Shown piece by piece: positions 25,394-33,918 of a DNA stretch of 64,000 bases. Origin of the DNA: Streptomyces marokkonensis (GTDB lineage Bacteria > Actinomycetota > Actinomycetes > Streptomycetales > Streptomycetaceae); NCBI RefSeq assembly GCF_008312835.1, contig NZ_VSKS01000011.1:62001-126000 (forward strand). Direction: 5' to 3'. A program made the position numbers and the translations under genes. The first letter of the stretch is position 1; every line of letters starts with the position of its first letter. The notes under the pieces were generated by a model. The model was not told the origin of the DNA and made no database searches. It saw only the letters and a program-made list of their open reading frames with translations.

Positions 25394-26188
25394 TCAGATC
25401 ACGTTCAGCGCCGCCGCGCAGCCCACCCCGCCCAGCAGCATGAACGCGGGCATCAGCACCTTCAGCTCCACCCAGCTGCCCGCCCGGAACCGCATGAACC
25501 TGGGCGGACCGATCGGGTACCAGCGCTTGCGGCCCACCGGTATGGGCCACAGGATCGGGCAGCCGGAGACGGTCAGGGCGTCCCCGATGTCGTGCACCAG
25601 CGCCCCCAGCACGATCGGCAGCCCCAGCCACAGGTACTCCTGGCCCGGCGCGGTGAACAGCCAGTCGGAGCCGTTGCCGGGCTGGTCCAGGATGTCCGCG
25701 ATGATCCAGGCGGTGGCCGCCGCCAGCAGCCACACCAGGACGTCGCTGCTGGAGCCGCGGGTCGCGCGCCACAGCAGGCCCTCTATGGCGAGCACCATGT
25801 GCACGAAGAGGATGGCCAGTACCGCCCAGCGGCCGCCGTTGACCGCCAGGGCCGCGGTGCCGCCGCCGATCAGGACGGCCCACAGCCAGGTGTGCGTGAG
25901 CGTGCGGTGCCCGCCGGAGCGGCGCGGGTCGCCCTGCTTCCTGGTGGCCTTGTAGACGGCGTAGGAGAGTTTGTCGACGACCTCGCACAGCCATCGGGAC
26001 AGGGGCCCGAAGGACCGCGAGATGGTGGCCGCCTTGTGGTCCAGGTCCGGGGCGAGCGCGGCACCGGCGCAGATCAGGGCGCCGGCCAGGAGCACCGGCC
26101 AGGGCATCGGGTGTCCGGCGGCGGCCGTGGCCGCACCGACCCCGAGCCAGGCCGCGGCGCCCGACAGTGAGTGTGCTGGTCCCATCAT
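25394..26188 (-). CDS. Membrane-bound metal-dependent hydrolase (YdjM/DUF457 type)
   Basis: From ATG 26188 the product has 264 residues and several membrane helices. It begins MMGPAHSLSGAAAWLG, with the conserved His of the family. LAPDLDHKAATISR (the DxDH motif) and GGHRTLTHTWLWAV (HRxxTHS-like) complete the metal site, and a VHDIGDALT motif lies further on. Members are related to LexA-regulated YdjM, but the substrate is unknown. ATG 26206 is an alternative start that touches its own AGAGGA site. Confidence 0.8.
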   Translation of the reverse strand: MMGPAHSLSGAAAWLGVGAATAAAGHPMPWPVLLAGALICAGAALAPDLDHKAATISRSFGPLSRWLCEVVDKLSYAVYKATRKQGDPRRSGGHRTLTHTWLWAVLIGGGTAALAVNGGRWAVLAILFVHMVLAIEGLLWRATRGSSSDVLVWLLAAATAWIIADILDQPGNGSDWLFTAPGQEYLWLGLPIVLGALVHDIGDALTVSGCPILWPIPVGRKRWYPIGPPRFMRFRAGSWVELKVLMPAFMLLGGVGCAAALNVI

Positions 26189-26333
26189 CCCCGTTGCCCG
26201 CCCCATTCCTCTTTCGCCGCTGTCCGGTTGACCGGCCGCGTCGACGCTCCGCCGGCGACACAGCGTAGCGGTCGCGATCTTCGGGCCCGTAGCCGATTCC
26301 CGCATCGGACCGCCGGGCAGGCAAGATGGGGAC

Positions 26334-28847
26334 GTGACCCTCATCGATCAGCTGCCGCCGACCGCCGACCCCGACGCCTTGTACGAAGCCTTCGAGTCGT
26401 GGGCCCAGGAGCGCGGTCTCACGCTCTATCCCCACCAGGAGGAGGCGCTGATCGAGGTGGTCTCCGGCGCGAACGTGATCGTGTCGACGCCCACCGGGTC
26501 CGGCAAGAGCATGATCGCGGCGGGCGCCCACTTCGCCGCACTCGCACGCGACGAGGTCACCTTCTACACCGCGCCGATCAAGGCGCTGGTGTCCGAGAAG
26601 TTCTTCGAGCTGTGCAAGATCTTCGGCACGGAGAACGTGGGGATGCTCACCGGTGACGCGTCGGTCAACGCGGACGCCCCGGTCATCTGCTGCACCGCCG
26701 AGGTGCTGGCGTCGATCGCGCTGCGCGACGGCCGGAACGCCGACGTGGGCCAGGTCGTGATGGACGAGTTCCACTTCTACGCGGAACCGGACCGGGGCTG
26801 GGCCTGGCAGATCCCCCTGCTGGAGCTGCCGCAGGCGCAGTTCGTGCTGATGTCGGCGACGCTCGGCGACGTCTCCTTCTTCGAGAAGGACCTGACCCGC
26901 CGCACGGACCGCCCCACTTCGGTGGTCCGCTCGGCGACCCGGCCGGTGCCGCTGTCCTACGAGTACCGGTACACGCCGCTCACCGAGACGCTCACCGATC
27001 TGCTGGCGGCACGGCAGGCGCCGGTCTACATCGTGCACTTCACGCAGGCGCAGGCGGTGGAGCGGGCGCAGGCGCTGATGAGCATCAACATGTGCACGCG
27101 CGAGGAGAAGGACCGGATCGCCGAACTCATCGGCAACTTCCGCTTCACCACCAAGTTCGGCCGCAATCTGTCCCGTTACGTCCGGCACGGCATCGGTGTG
27201 CACCACGCCGGCATGCTGCCCAAGTACCGGCGGCTGGTGGAGAAGCTCGCGCAGGCGGGTCTGCTGAAGGTCATCTGCGGCACGGACACGCTCGGTGTGG
27301 GCGTCAACGTCCCCATTCGCACCGTGCTGTTCACGGCGCTGACCAAGTACGACGGCAATCGCGTGCGCACCCTGCGGGCCCGCGAGTTCCACCAGATCGC
27401 GGGCCGTGCCGGACGCGCCGGCTTCGACACCGAGGGCTTCGTGGTGGCCCAGGCCCCCGAGCACGTGATCGAGAACGAGAAGGCCCTGGCGAAGGCCGGT
27501 GACGATCCGAAGAAGCGCCGCAAGGTCGTGCGCAAGAAGGCGCCCGAGGGTTTCGTCGCCTGGAGCGAGCAGACCTTCGACAAGCTCATCGTCTCCGAGC
27601 CGGAACCGCTGACCTCGCGCTTCCGGGTCACGCACACGATGCTGCTGTCGGTGATCGCCCGGCCCGGCAACGCCTTCGAGGCGATGCGCCGGCTGCTGGA
27701 GGACAACCACGAGCCGCGCAAGCAGCAGTTGCGGCACATCCGGCGGGCGATCGCCATCTACCGCTCGCTGCTGGACGGCGGCATCGTCGAGAAGCTCGAC
27801 CGGCCGGACGCCGAGGGCCGCATCGTCCGCCTCACCGTGGATCTGCAGCAGGACTTCGCGCTGAACCAGCCGCTGTCCACGTTCGCGCTGGCCGCGTTCG
27901 AACTGCTGGACCCCGAGTCGCCGTCGTACGCGCTGGACATGGTGTCGGTGGTGGAGTCCACCCTGGACGATCCGCGCCAGATCCTCGCCGCCCAGCAGAA
28001 CAAGGCGCGCGGCGAGGCGGTCGCCGCGATGAAGGCCGACGGGGTGGAGTACGAGGAGCGCATGGAGCGCCTCCAGGACGTCACCTACCCGAAGCCGCTG
28101 GAAGAGCTCCTCTTCCACGCGTACAACACCTACCGCAAGAGCCATCCCTGGGTCGGTGACCATCCGCTGTCGCCGAAGTCCGTGATCCGGGACATGTACG
28201 AGCGGGCACTGTCCTTCACGGAGCTGGTGTCCCACTACGAGCTGGCCCGCACCGAGGGCATCGTGCTGCGCTACCTCGCCGGCGCCTACAAGGCGCTGGA
28301 GCACACCGTGCCCGACGACCTGAAGTCGGAGGACCTGGAGGATCTGATCGCCTGGCTGGGCGAGATGGTGCGCCAGGTCGACTCGAGCCTGCTGGACGAG
28401 TGGGAGCAGCTGGCCAATCCGGAGGAAATGACCGCCGAGGAGGCCCAGGAGAAGGCCGACCAGGTCAAGCCGGTCACCGCCAACGCGCGCGCCTTCCGCG
28501 TCCTGGTCCGCAACGCCATGTTCCGCCGGGTCGAGCTCGCCGCCCTGGACCAGGTGGCGGAGCTGGGTGAACTGGACGCCGAGTCGGGCTGGGACGCCGG
28601 CGCCTGGGGCGAGGCCATGGACACGTACTGGGACGAGTACGAGGAGCTGGGCACCGGCCCCGACGCCCGCGGACCGAAGCTGCTGCTGATCGAGGAGGAG
28701 CCGGAGAACGGGCTGTGGCGGGTGAGGCAGATCTTCGACGACCCGAACGGCGACCACGACTGGGGCATCAGTGCCGAGGTCGACCTCACCGCCTCCGACG
28801 CGGAGGGCCGTGCGGTCGTCCGCGTCACCGATGTCGGCCAGTTGTGA
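26334..28847 (+). CDS. Ski2-like DExH helicase with DUF3516 domain
   Basis: The 837-residue protein has a superfamily 2 helicase core: Walker A TPTGSGKS at 52-59, motif II DEFH at 144-147, motif III MSATLGD and motif VI QIAGRAGRAGFD. The C-terminal half is DUF3516, including LFHAYNTYRKSHPWVG and long acidic helices. Ski2-type proteins unwind RNA or DNA; the actinobacterial DUF3516 class has no settled role. GTG 26334 is the only reasonable start and lies 145 bp from the divergent hydrolase start. A thioesterase gene follows after 19 bp, probably co-transcribed. Confidence 0.9.
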   Translation: MTLIDQLPPTADPDALYEAFESWAQERGLTLYPHQEEALIEVVSGANVIVSTPTGSGKSMIAAGAHFAALARDEVTFYTAPIKALVSEKFFELCKIFGTENVGMLTGDASVNADAPVICCTAEVLASIALRDGRNADVGQVVMDEFHFYAEPDRGWAWQIPLLELPQAQFVLMSATLGDVSFFEKDLTRRTDRPTSVVRSATRPVPLSYEYRYTPLTETLTDLLAARQAPVYIVHFTQAQAVERAQALMSINMCTREEKDRIAELIGNFRFTTKFGRNLSRYVRHGIGVHHAGMLPKYRRLVEKLAQAGLLKVICGTDTLGVGVNVPIRTVLFTALTKYDGNRVRTLRAREFHQIAGRAGRAGFDTEGFVVAQAPEHVIENEKALAKAGDDPKKRRKVVRKKAPEGFVAWSEQTFDKLIVSEPEPLTSRFRVTHTMLLSVIARPGNAFEAMRRLLEDNHEPRKQQLRHIRRAIAIYRSLLDGGIVEKLDRPDAEGRIVRLTVDLQQDFALNQPLSTFALAAFELLDPESPSYALDMVSVVESTLDDPRQILAAQQNKARGEAVAAMKADGVEYEERMERLQDVTYPKPLEELLFHAYNTYRKSHPWVGDHPLSPKSVIRDMYERALSFTELVSHYELARTEGIVLRYLAGAYKALEHTVPDDLKSEDLEDLIAWLGEMVRQVDSSLLDEWEQLANPEEMTAEEAQEKADQVKPVTANARAFRVLVRNAMFRRVELAALDQVAELGELDAESGWDAGAWGEAMDTYWDEYEELGTGPDARGPKLLLIEEEPENGLWRVRQIFDDPNGDHDWGISAEVDLTASDAEGRAVVRVTDVGQL

Positions 28848-28866
28848 GCAGAGGAGAATCCCACCC

Positions 28867-29733
28867 ATGACGAACCCGGCCGAGAGCCTCGTCGCCCTGC
28901 TCGACCTGGAGCAGATCGAGGTCAACATCTTCCGTGGCCGCAGCCCGCAGGAGTCGCTGCAGCGGGTCTTCGGCGGCCAGGTGGCCGGCCAGGCCCTGGT
29001 CGCGGCCGGCCGCACCACGGAGGGCGACCGTCCGGTGCACTCGCTGCACGCGTACTTCCTGCGTCCGGGCCGGCCCGGGGTGCCGATCGTGTACCAGGTC
29101 GAACGGGTGCGGGACGGCAGGTCGTTCACCACCCGCCGGGTCACCGCGGTGCAGCAGGGCCGTACGATCTTCAACCTCACCGCCTCCTTCCACAAGCCTG
29201 AACAGGGGAGTTTCGAGCACCAGTTGCCGCCGGCCCGCAAGGTCCCGGACCCGGAGTCGCTGCCGACGGTCACCGACGAGATCCGTGAGCATCTGGGCGC
29301 GCTTCCGGAGCAGTTGGAGCGGATGGCGCGCCGGCAGCCCTTCGACATCCGCTACGTGGACCGGCTGCGCTGGGCGCCGGAGGACGTCCGGGGCGCCGAG
29401 CCGCGCAGCGCGGTGTGGATGCGTGCGGTCGGCCCGCTCGGCGACGATCCGCTGGTGCACACCTGCGCCCTCACCTACGCCAGTGACATGACCCTGCTGG
29501 ACGCCGTGCGGATCCCGGTGGAGCCGCTGTGGGGCCCGCGCGGCTTCGACATGGCGTCGCTGGACCACGCCATGTGGTTCCACCGCCCCTTCCGGGCGGA
29601 CGAGTGGTTCCTGTACGACCAGGAGTCGCCGATCGCCACGGGCGGACGGGGCCTGGCCCGCGGGCGGATCTACGACCTGGAGGGGCGGATGCTGGTGTCC
29701 GTCGTGCAGGAGGGGTTGTTCCGGGCGGTGTAG
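28867..29733 (+). CDS. tesB: Acyl-CoA thioesterase II
   Basis: The 288-residue product is a double hot-dog TesB protein: VFGGQVAGQALVAAGRT, VHSLHAYFLRPG, then the second half LTYASDMTLLDA and SLDHAMWFHRPFRADEWFLYDQ and the final SVVQEGLFR. The catalytic triad of E. coli TesB (Asp, Thr/Ser, Gln) maps to SDMTLL and VVQEG. It hydrolyses medium- and long-chain acyl-CoA to free acid and CoA in the cytoplasm. It is tightly linked to the DUF3516 helicase, with a GAGGAG site 10 nt before ATG. Confidence 0.93.
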   Translation: MTNPAESLVALLDLEQIEVNIFRGRSPQESLQRVFGGQVAGQALVAAGRTTEGDRPVHSLHAYFLRPGRPGVPIVYQVERVRDGRSFTTRRVTAVQQGRTIFNLTASFHKPEQGSFEHQLPPARKVPDPESLPTVTDEIREHLGALPEQLERMARRQPFDIRYVDRLRWAPEDVRGAEPRSAVWMRAVGPLGDDPLVHTCALTYASDMTLLDAVRIPVEPLWGPRGFDMASLDHAMWFHRPFRADEWFLYDQESPIATGGRGLARGRIYDLEGRMLVSVVQEGLFRAV

Positions 29734-29743
29734 CGCACCGGCC

Positions 29744-30661
29744 TCAGCGGCGCCAGCGGCCCAGCAGGCCACGGAGTTTCCCGCGGGCCGGTTCCGCGGC
29801 GCGGGGCGTCCGCGGGGCGGGGCCGGGGCGGCGGGGCGCCGGGCGGGGCGCCGGCCGGTGGTCCCGCGCCTCTTGTGTCAGCCGGGCCAGATCGGCCTGC
29901 AGCCAGGCGATCTCGTCGGGATCCCGGGCCGTCATGAGGTCCCGAGCGAGGTGGGCGGCCGGTGAGCCGGGGGCGCCGTGGGCGGGCGGCTGCTCGCGGA
30001 ACCTGCCCAGGTGTGACCGGTCGCAGAGGTCCTCGACGACCTGCGACGCATGCAGCGGGTCGAGCAGTGACGCCACGGCCCCGGCCCGCGCCCAGGGGTC
30101 GTCGGCCTGACGGAGCAGGTGACCCAGGTGCCGGGCGCGCCAGTTGCGGGGACGCAGGTCGAGGCCGGCGTCGAGCCGGCTCCTGAGGCTCTCCGGCGTG
30201 CGTCCCGTCAGCAACTGCGCGTTTCTGCCGTCGGCCCGGAACAGCCCCAGTTCCTCGGCCGGATACAGCCAGACCACGGCGCGGTACCGGTTGAGACGGA
30301 AACTCACCGGCACCAGCAGTCCCAGCCTCGCCAGGCGGGTGAACCGGGTCTTCGGCACCTCCATGAGGGCCGCGCCCTCCGTGGTGCCCACCGCCCGCAC
30401 GCTCCGGCGCAGGGTCTCGGGGAATCCCGGCCCGGCACGCAGCCGCTCGATCTCGGCCCGCGCGACCCGTCGGCCTCCACCGCAGTCGTCGCGGGCCGTG
30501 CGGATCCGTCCGAGGCGCACGGCGAGGTCGAACTCGGAGCGCTTCAGGCAGAGCTCCCGCGCCGCGCGGCCCGTCGTGACCCAGGTGTCGCGGTCCGCCG
30601 AGGTCCGCTCCGCGGTGACGGTGGCCGTCGCGTCGTGCGTGCGGATGTGGTGACCGGGCAT
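29744..30661 (-). CDS. DUF6397-family protein
   Basis: From ATG 30661 the product has 305 residues. It has two segments resembling MerR/excisionase-like helix-turn-helix units (WVTTGRAARELCLKRSEFDLAVRLGRIRT and MEVPKTRFTRLARLGLLVPVSFRLNRYRAVVWLY) and a basic, Pro/Arg-rich C-terminal tail. I recognise it as the Streptomyces DUF6397 family, which has no known function; a DNA-binding role is possible. GGGGGAG lies 6 nt before the start. It converges on tesB with only 10 bp between stops. Confidence 0.75.
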   Translation of the reverse strand: MPGHHIRTHDATATVTAERTSADRDTWVTTGRAARELCLKRSEFDLAVRLGRIRTARDDCGGGRRVARAEIERLRAGPGFPETLRRSVRAVGTTEGAALMEVPKTRFTRLARLGLLVPVSFRLNRYRAVVWLYPAEELGLFRADGRNAQLLTGRTPESLRSRLDAGLDLRPRNWRARHLGHLLRQADDPWARAGAVASLLDPLHASQVVEDLCDRSHLGRFREQPPAHGAPGSPAAHLARDLMTARDPDEIAWLQADLARLTQEARDHRPAPRPAPRRPGPAPRTPRAAEPARGKLRGLLGRWRR

Positions 30662-30787
30662 GCTCGTCTCCCCCGTGGAGTGTGGGCGGCCGGCGCCGGA
30701 TGCGCCGCTCGCACACAAAGTAGCCGCTCCGTCACCTTCCGTGACGGGCCTGTGGACAACTCGCGTGGGAAAGGGACGGACCCCAGG

Positions 30788-31195
30788 TCAGAGGTCTGTG
30801 CCCGGTTCCGGTCGGCGGGTGTCCACGTCCAGATGCTCGCCGACCCGGTTGACCAGCAGCGTCATCTCGTAGCCGATCTGGCCGATGTCGGCCTCCGCAC
30901 CGCTGAGCACGCAGAGACAGCTGCCGGTGCCGGCCGCGGTGACGAAGAGCACCGCGTCGTCGAACTCGACCATCGTCTGGCGCACCCCGCCCGCGCCGAA
31001 GTGCCGTCCCGAACCCCTGGCGAGGCTGTGCAGGCCGGACGACACGGCGGCGAGGTGCTCCGCGTCCTCCCGGCGCAGCCCCGTACTCGCGCCCGTCACC
31101 AGCCCGTCGTTGGACAGGACGAGCGCGTGCCGTACGTGTTCGACGCGTTGGGTCAGGTCGTCCAGCAGCCAGTCCAGTCCCTGGTTCTGCCCCAT
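30788..31195 (-). CDS. Roadblock/LC7-domain protein
   Basis: The 135-residue product is a single roadblock domain: LDWLLDDLTQRVEHVRHALVLSNDGLVTGAS, DAEHLAAVSSGLHSLARGSGRHFGAGGVRQTMVEFDDAVLFV, ending in a variable tail. In Streptomyces these proteins (CvnB type) act as GTPase-activating or scaffold partners of small GTPases in conservons. Here no sensor kinase, DUF742 or Cvn-type GTPase gene is next to it, so it is an orphan. GGGGGAGA precedes ATG 31195. It is divergent from the F420-type oxidoreductase. Confidence 0.85.
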   Translation of the reverse strand: MGQNQGLDWLLDDLTQRVEHVRHALVLSNDGLVTGASTGLRREDAEHLAAVSSGLHSLARGSGRHFGAGGVRQTMVEFDDAVLFVTAAGTGSCLCVLSGAEADIGQIGYEMTLLVNRVGEHLDVDTRRPEPGTDL

Positions 31196-31314
31196 GTCGT
31201 GAATCTCCCCCTGCTCTTCCCCGCGGTCTGCCCCGTGTGCCGTCCCTCCCCGCGGGAGGGTCCCCCGCGCCAGCCTTCCCCACGACCGGGCGCCGGGCAA
31301 GGAGGATGGAGGCC

Positions 31315-31743
31315 ATGGGACACAAGATGACCGAGGAAGAGTGGCGGGAGTTCGTCTCGTACGGGACCCGCACCGCCAAGCTCGCCACCGTCCGTGCCGA
31401 CGGCGGCCCGCATGTGGCGCCGATCTGGTTCGTGGCCGACGGGGACGACGTGGTCTTCACCACCGGCGCGCGGACCGTGAAGGGACGCAACGTGGCCCGC
31501 GACGGGCGGGTCGCGCTGTGCGTGGACGACGACCGTCCGCCGTTCGGCTTCGTGGTGCTGCAGGGCCGGGCGAGGCTCTCGGAGGACCCCGAGGAGCTCC
31601 GGCACTGGGCCACCCGGATCGGCGCGCGGTACATGGGCGAGGACCGCGCCGAGGAGTTCGGGGCGCGCAACGCGGTGCCCGGCGAGCTCCTCGTCCGGGT
31701 CACGGTCGAGAAGGTCGTGGCGGAGGCGGACGTCGCGGGCTGA
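31315..31743 (+). CDS. PPOX-class F420-dependent oxidoreductase
   Basis: The 142-residue product has the split-barrel flavin/F420 fold: TRTAKLATVRADGGPHVAPIWFVADGDDVVFTTGARTVKGRNVARDGRVALCVDD, with GARYMGEDRAEEFGARNA near the end. The K-x-R-N pattern after the second strand is typical of F420-binding members. They reduce small aromatic or polyketide substrates; the natural substrate is unknown. ATG 31315 is chosen with a GGAGG site 8 nt upstream. Confidence 0.85.
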   Translation: MGHKMTEEEWREFVSYGTRTAKLATVRADGGPHVAPIWFVADGDDVVFTTGARTVKGRNVARDGRVALCVDDDRPPFGFVVLQGRARLSEDPEELRHWATRIGARYMGEDRAEEFGARNAVPGELLVRVTVEKVVAEADVAG

Positions 31744-31882
31744 CGCCGGGCCGGAAGCGGTCCGGATCCGAGGCGGCGCCGCGCCGGAGCGACCGCGCCA
31801 CGCCTCGGCGTGCGCACGGCGGTGCCGCCCGTCCCGGTGAGGGTCGTGCCGTCGCTCCCACCGGTGCGGAATCATGCGGGGC

Positions 31883-32482
31883 ATGAGCGACGACCACACA
31901 CACGTCCAGGAGTTCTTCACCGCGCGTGCCGCGGACTGGGACCGCCGCTTCCCCGACGACGCCCCGGCCTACGCGGCCGCGGTCGCCGAGCTCGGCCTGC
32001 GGGAGGGCGGCCGGGTTCTCGACGCGGGCTGCGGCACCGGGCGGGCGCTGCCCGCGCTGCGCGCGGCCGTGGGGCCCTCGGGCGTGGTGCTCGGCGCGGA
32101 CCTCACCCCGGCCATGCTGCGGGAGGCGGCGCGGGCCGGGCGGGACCGCGACGGAGTGCTGCTGCTGACCGACGTGGCCGCGCTGCCGCTGCGTTCCTCC
32201 TCGCTGGACGCCGTGTTCGCGGCCGGGCTGATCGCGCATCTGCCCGACCCGGCCGGCGACCTCCGGGAGATCGCGCGGGTGGTGCGTCCCGGCGGTGTGC
32301 TGGCGCTGTTCCACCCGATCGGCCGGGCGGCACTCGCCGCGCGCCAGGGCCGCACGATCACACCGGACGACCTCCGCGCGGAGCCGAACCTGCGCGCACT
32401 GCTGACGCGTTCGGGCTGGCGCATGACGTCGTACGCCGACGAGGACGACCGGTTCCTGGCGCTGGCCGTGCGCGCGGACTGA
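31883..32482 (+). CDS. Class I SAM-dependent methyltransferase
   Basis: The 199-residue product is a small Rossmann methyltransferase with motif I VLDAGCGTGRALPALRAAVG, motif II VVLGADLTPAMLREAAR and motif III DAVFAAGLIAHLPDPAGDLREIARVVRPGGVLALFHP, the arrangement of the UbiE/Methyltransf_11 group. The substrate cannot be told. ATG 31874 is an alternative start three codons earlier. It converges on the MpaB-like gene. Confidence 0.85.
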   Translation: MSDDHTHVQEFFTARAADWDRRFPDDAPAYAAAVAELGLREGGRVLDAGCGTGRALPALRAAVGPSGVVLGADLTPAMLREAARAGRDRDGVLLLTDVAALPLRSSSLDAVFAAGLIAHLPDPAGDLREIARVVRPGGVLALFHPIGRAALAARQGRTITPDDLRAEPNLRALLTRSGWRMTSYADEDDRFLALAVRAD

Positions 32483-32503
32483 ACTCCCGGCCGTGCGCCG
32501 GGG

Positions 32504-33385
32504 TCAGTCCGGGTGCCGCACCGGGCAGCCCCGCAGTCCCGGCACGGGGCTGGTCCCCAGGTCCGCCAGCCGGTAGCCGTCCGGGTAGCTCTTGATCTCC
32601 CGGTTCTGCCGGGCGAAGTGCGGGGCCCTGCGGGGCGGCAGCAGCCGGACGGCACGGCCCCGCAGCCGTACCGCGCGGCGCACCCACGCGCGCGTTGCCG
32701 CGCTCGGCGGGGTGTAGCGGAAGGCACGCAGGAGAGGTTCGTCCAGCAGGGCGAGCGTGGCGGTGCGCAGCACGGGGGCGAGCGGGCGCGGGTACCAGGA
32801 GATCATGAGGTCGAGGGTGGCGTCCGAGACCCGTCGTGCGTCCGCGTCCCAGTCGAAGTGGGCCTCCTCGTAGGCGTCCAGGAAGCTTTCGAACTCCTCG
32901 TAGGACCGGGGGACGTCCTTGATGCCCATGTGCCGGCCGAGGGTCCGGTAGTGGACGGCACTGGCGACGATCTCGTGCCGCGACAGCCGGCGCCATCCGT
33001 AGGCGTCGATCCACCGCCTGGGCATCACCACGAACGTGCACAGGACGTAGCGCATGTCGTCGTCGGGGATGTCGTAGGCGCGGTGCATCCGGTTGATGCG
33101 GCCGATCGCGGTACGGCCCTGCACGCTGCCGAAGCCGTGCTCGACCACGGCGTCCAGGAGCAGCGAGGTGTCGTCGTAGCGTTTCTGGGGCCGGTCGGTG
33201 AGTTCCGCCGTCGCGGCGAGCAGGCGGCCGATGCCGGGCACGGCGTAGGTGCGGTAGAGGGCCAGTTCCAGGGACCGGGTGAAGTCCCAGGGGAACTCGT
33301 ACGCCACGCTGAGCCGGTAGATCTCCGTTGCCTCCCGGTGGGGGTCCATCCGCCGGATCCGTTCCAGCCGTTCGTAGCGTCGCAC
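32504..33385 (-). CDS. Oxygenase MpaB-family (DUF2236) protein
   Basis: The 293-residue product belongs to the DUF2236/MpaB group: FPWDFTRSLELALYRTYAVPGIGRLLAATAELTDRPQKRYDDTSLLL, INRMHRAYDIPDDDMRYVLCTFVVMPRRWID and a YRTLGRHMGI segment with histidines that bind heme in relatives. Proteins of this family include fungal MpaB and latex-clearing rubber oxygenase; most actinobacterial members have unknown substrates. GTG 33385 has GGGGG about 7 nt upstream. Confidence 0.75.
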   Translation of the reverse strand: MRRYERLERIRRMDPHREATEIYRLSVAYEFPWDFTRSLELALYRTYAVPGIGRLLAATAELTDRPQKRYDDTSLLLDAVVEHGFGSVQGRTAIGRINRMHRAYDIPDDDMRYVLCTFVVMPRRWIDAYGWRRLSRHEIVASAVHYRTLGRHMGIKDVPRSYEEFESFLDAYEEAHFDWDADARRVSDATLDLMISWYPRPLAPVLRTATLALLDEPLLRAFRYTPPSAATRAWVRRAVRLRGRAVRLLPPRRAPHFARQNREIKSYPDGYRLADLGTSPVPGLRGCPVRHPD

Positions 33386-33474
33386 CGTGCCGCCCCCTTC
33401 TGCCGCCGACGCCGCAACTCTACGTTGGGCAGCAGGAGATGAACGGTCGGTGAGGACAATCGGGCAGGGGGAAG

Positions 33475-33780
33475 GTGAGCCGCGTGTGGCGAAAGGTTCG
33501 TGGGATCGGGAGCAGAGCGGCCGGCAGTGCGCGGTCGGTGGAACGGGCCGGGCGCGAGGAACGTCCGCACAACCTGTTCGAAGCCGCCGCGGCCTACGTC
33601 TCGGCCTGCGCGGAGGACGATCAGGACCGGATCGACGAGGCGGCCGGCTGGGTGTCGCCGGAAGCGCTGTCGTTCGGGGTGAACGAGCTGGCGTGCCGTG
33701 CGGTCATCGCGCTCGCGCGGGAGCGGGACGAGTCCCCGGGGACGGTCGCGCGGGCGCTGCTGGGGCTCCCGGCCGCCTGA
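33475..33780 (+). CDS. Small conserved protein of unknown function
   Basis: The 101-residue product starts with a basic segment (MSRVWRKVRGIGSRAAGSARSVERAG) and continues with an acidic helical part (NLFEAAAAYVSACAEDDQDRIDEAAGWVS, ELACRAVIALARERDESPGTVARALLG). No membrane helix or catalytic motif is visible. Codon bias at third positions supports it as a real gene. GTG 33475 follows GGGGGAAG. I do not recognise the family. Confidence 0.6.
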   Translation: MSRVWRKVRGIGSRAAGSARSVERAGREERPHNLFEAAAAYVSACAEDDQDRIDEAAGWVSPEALSFGVNELACRAVIALARERDESPGTVARALLGLPAA

Positions 33781-33918
33781 ACCGCCCGCCGGTGCGTGGT
33801 CGATTCGCCCCGTCCGGCCGGAAACCTGCAGCTCCGGGCGCGGCGGTGGGGGTCGTGACAAGGGGCTCGGGGTCGGCATAGGGTGCGCGCCGATGGACGA
33901 ACCTATGGGGAGGCTGGG

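Noticed and set aside
21618-29348. Very long minus-strand frame (2576 codons)
   Set aside because: It is antisense to the ABC pair, DUF5709, L31, helicase and thioesterase genes and has low-complexity Arg/Pro/Gly content, an effect of GC-rich third positions.
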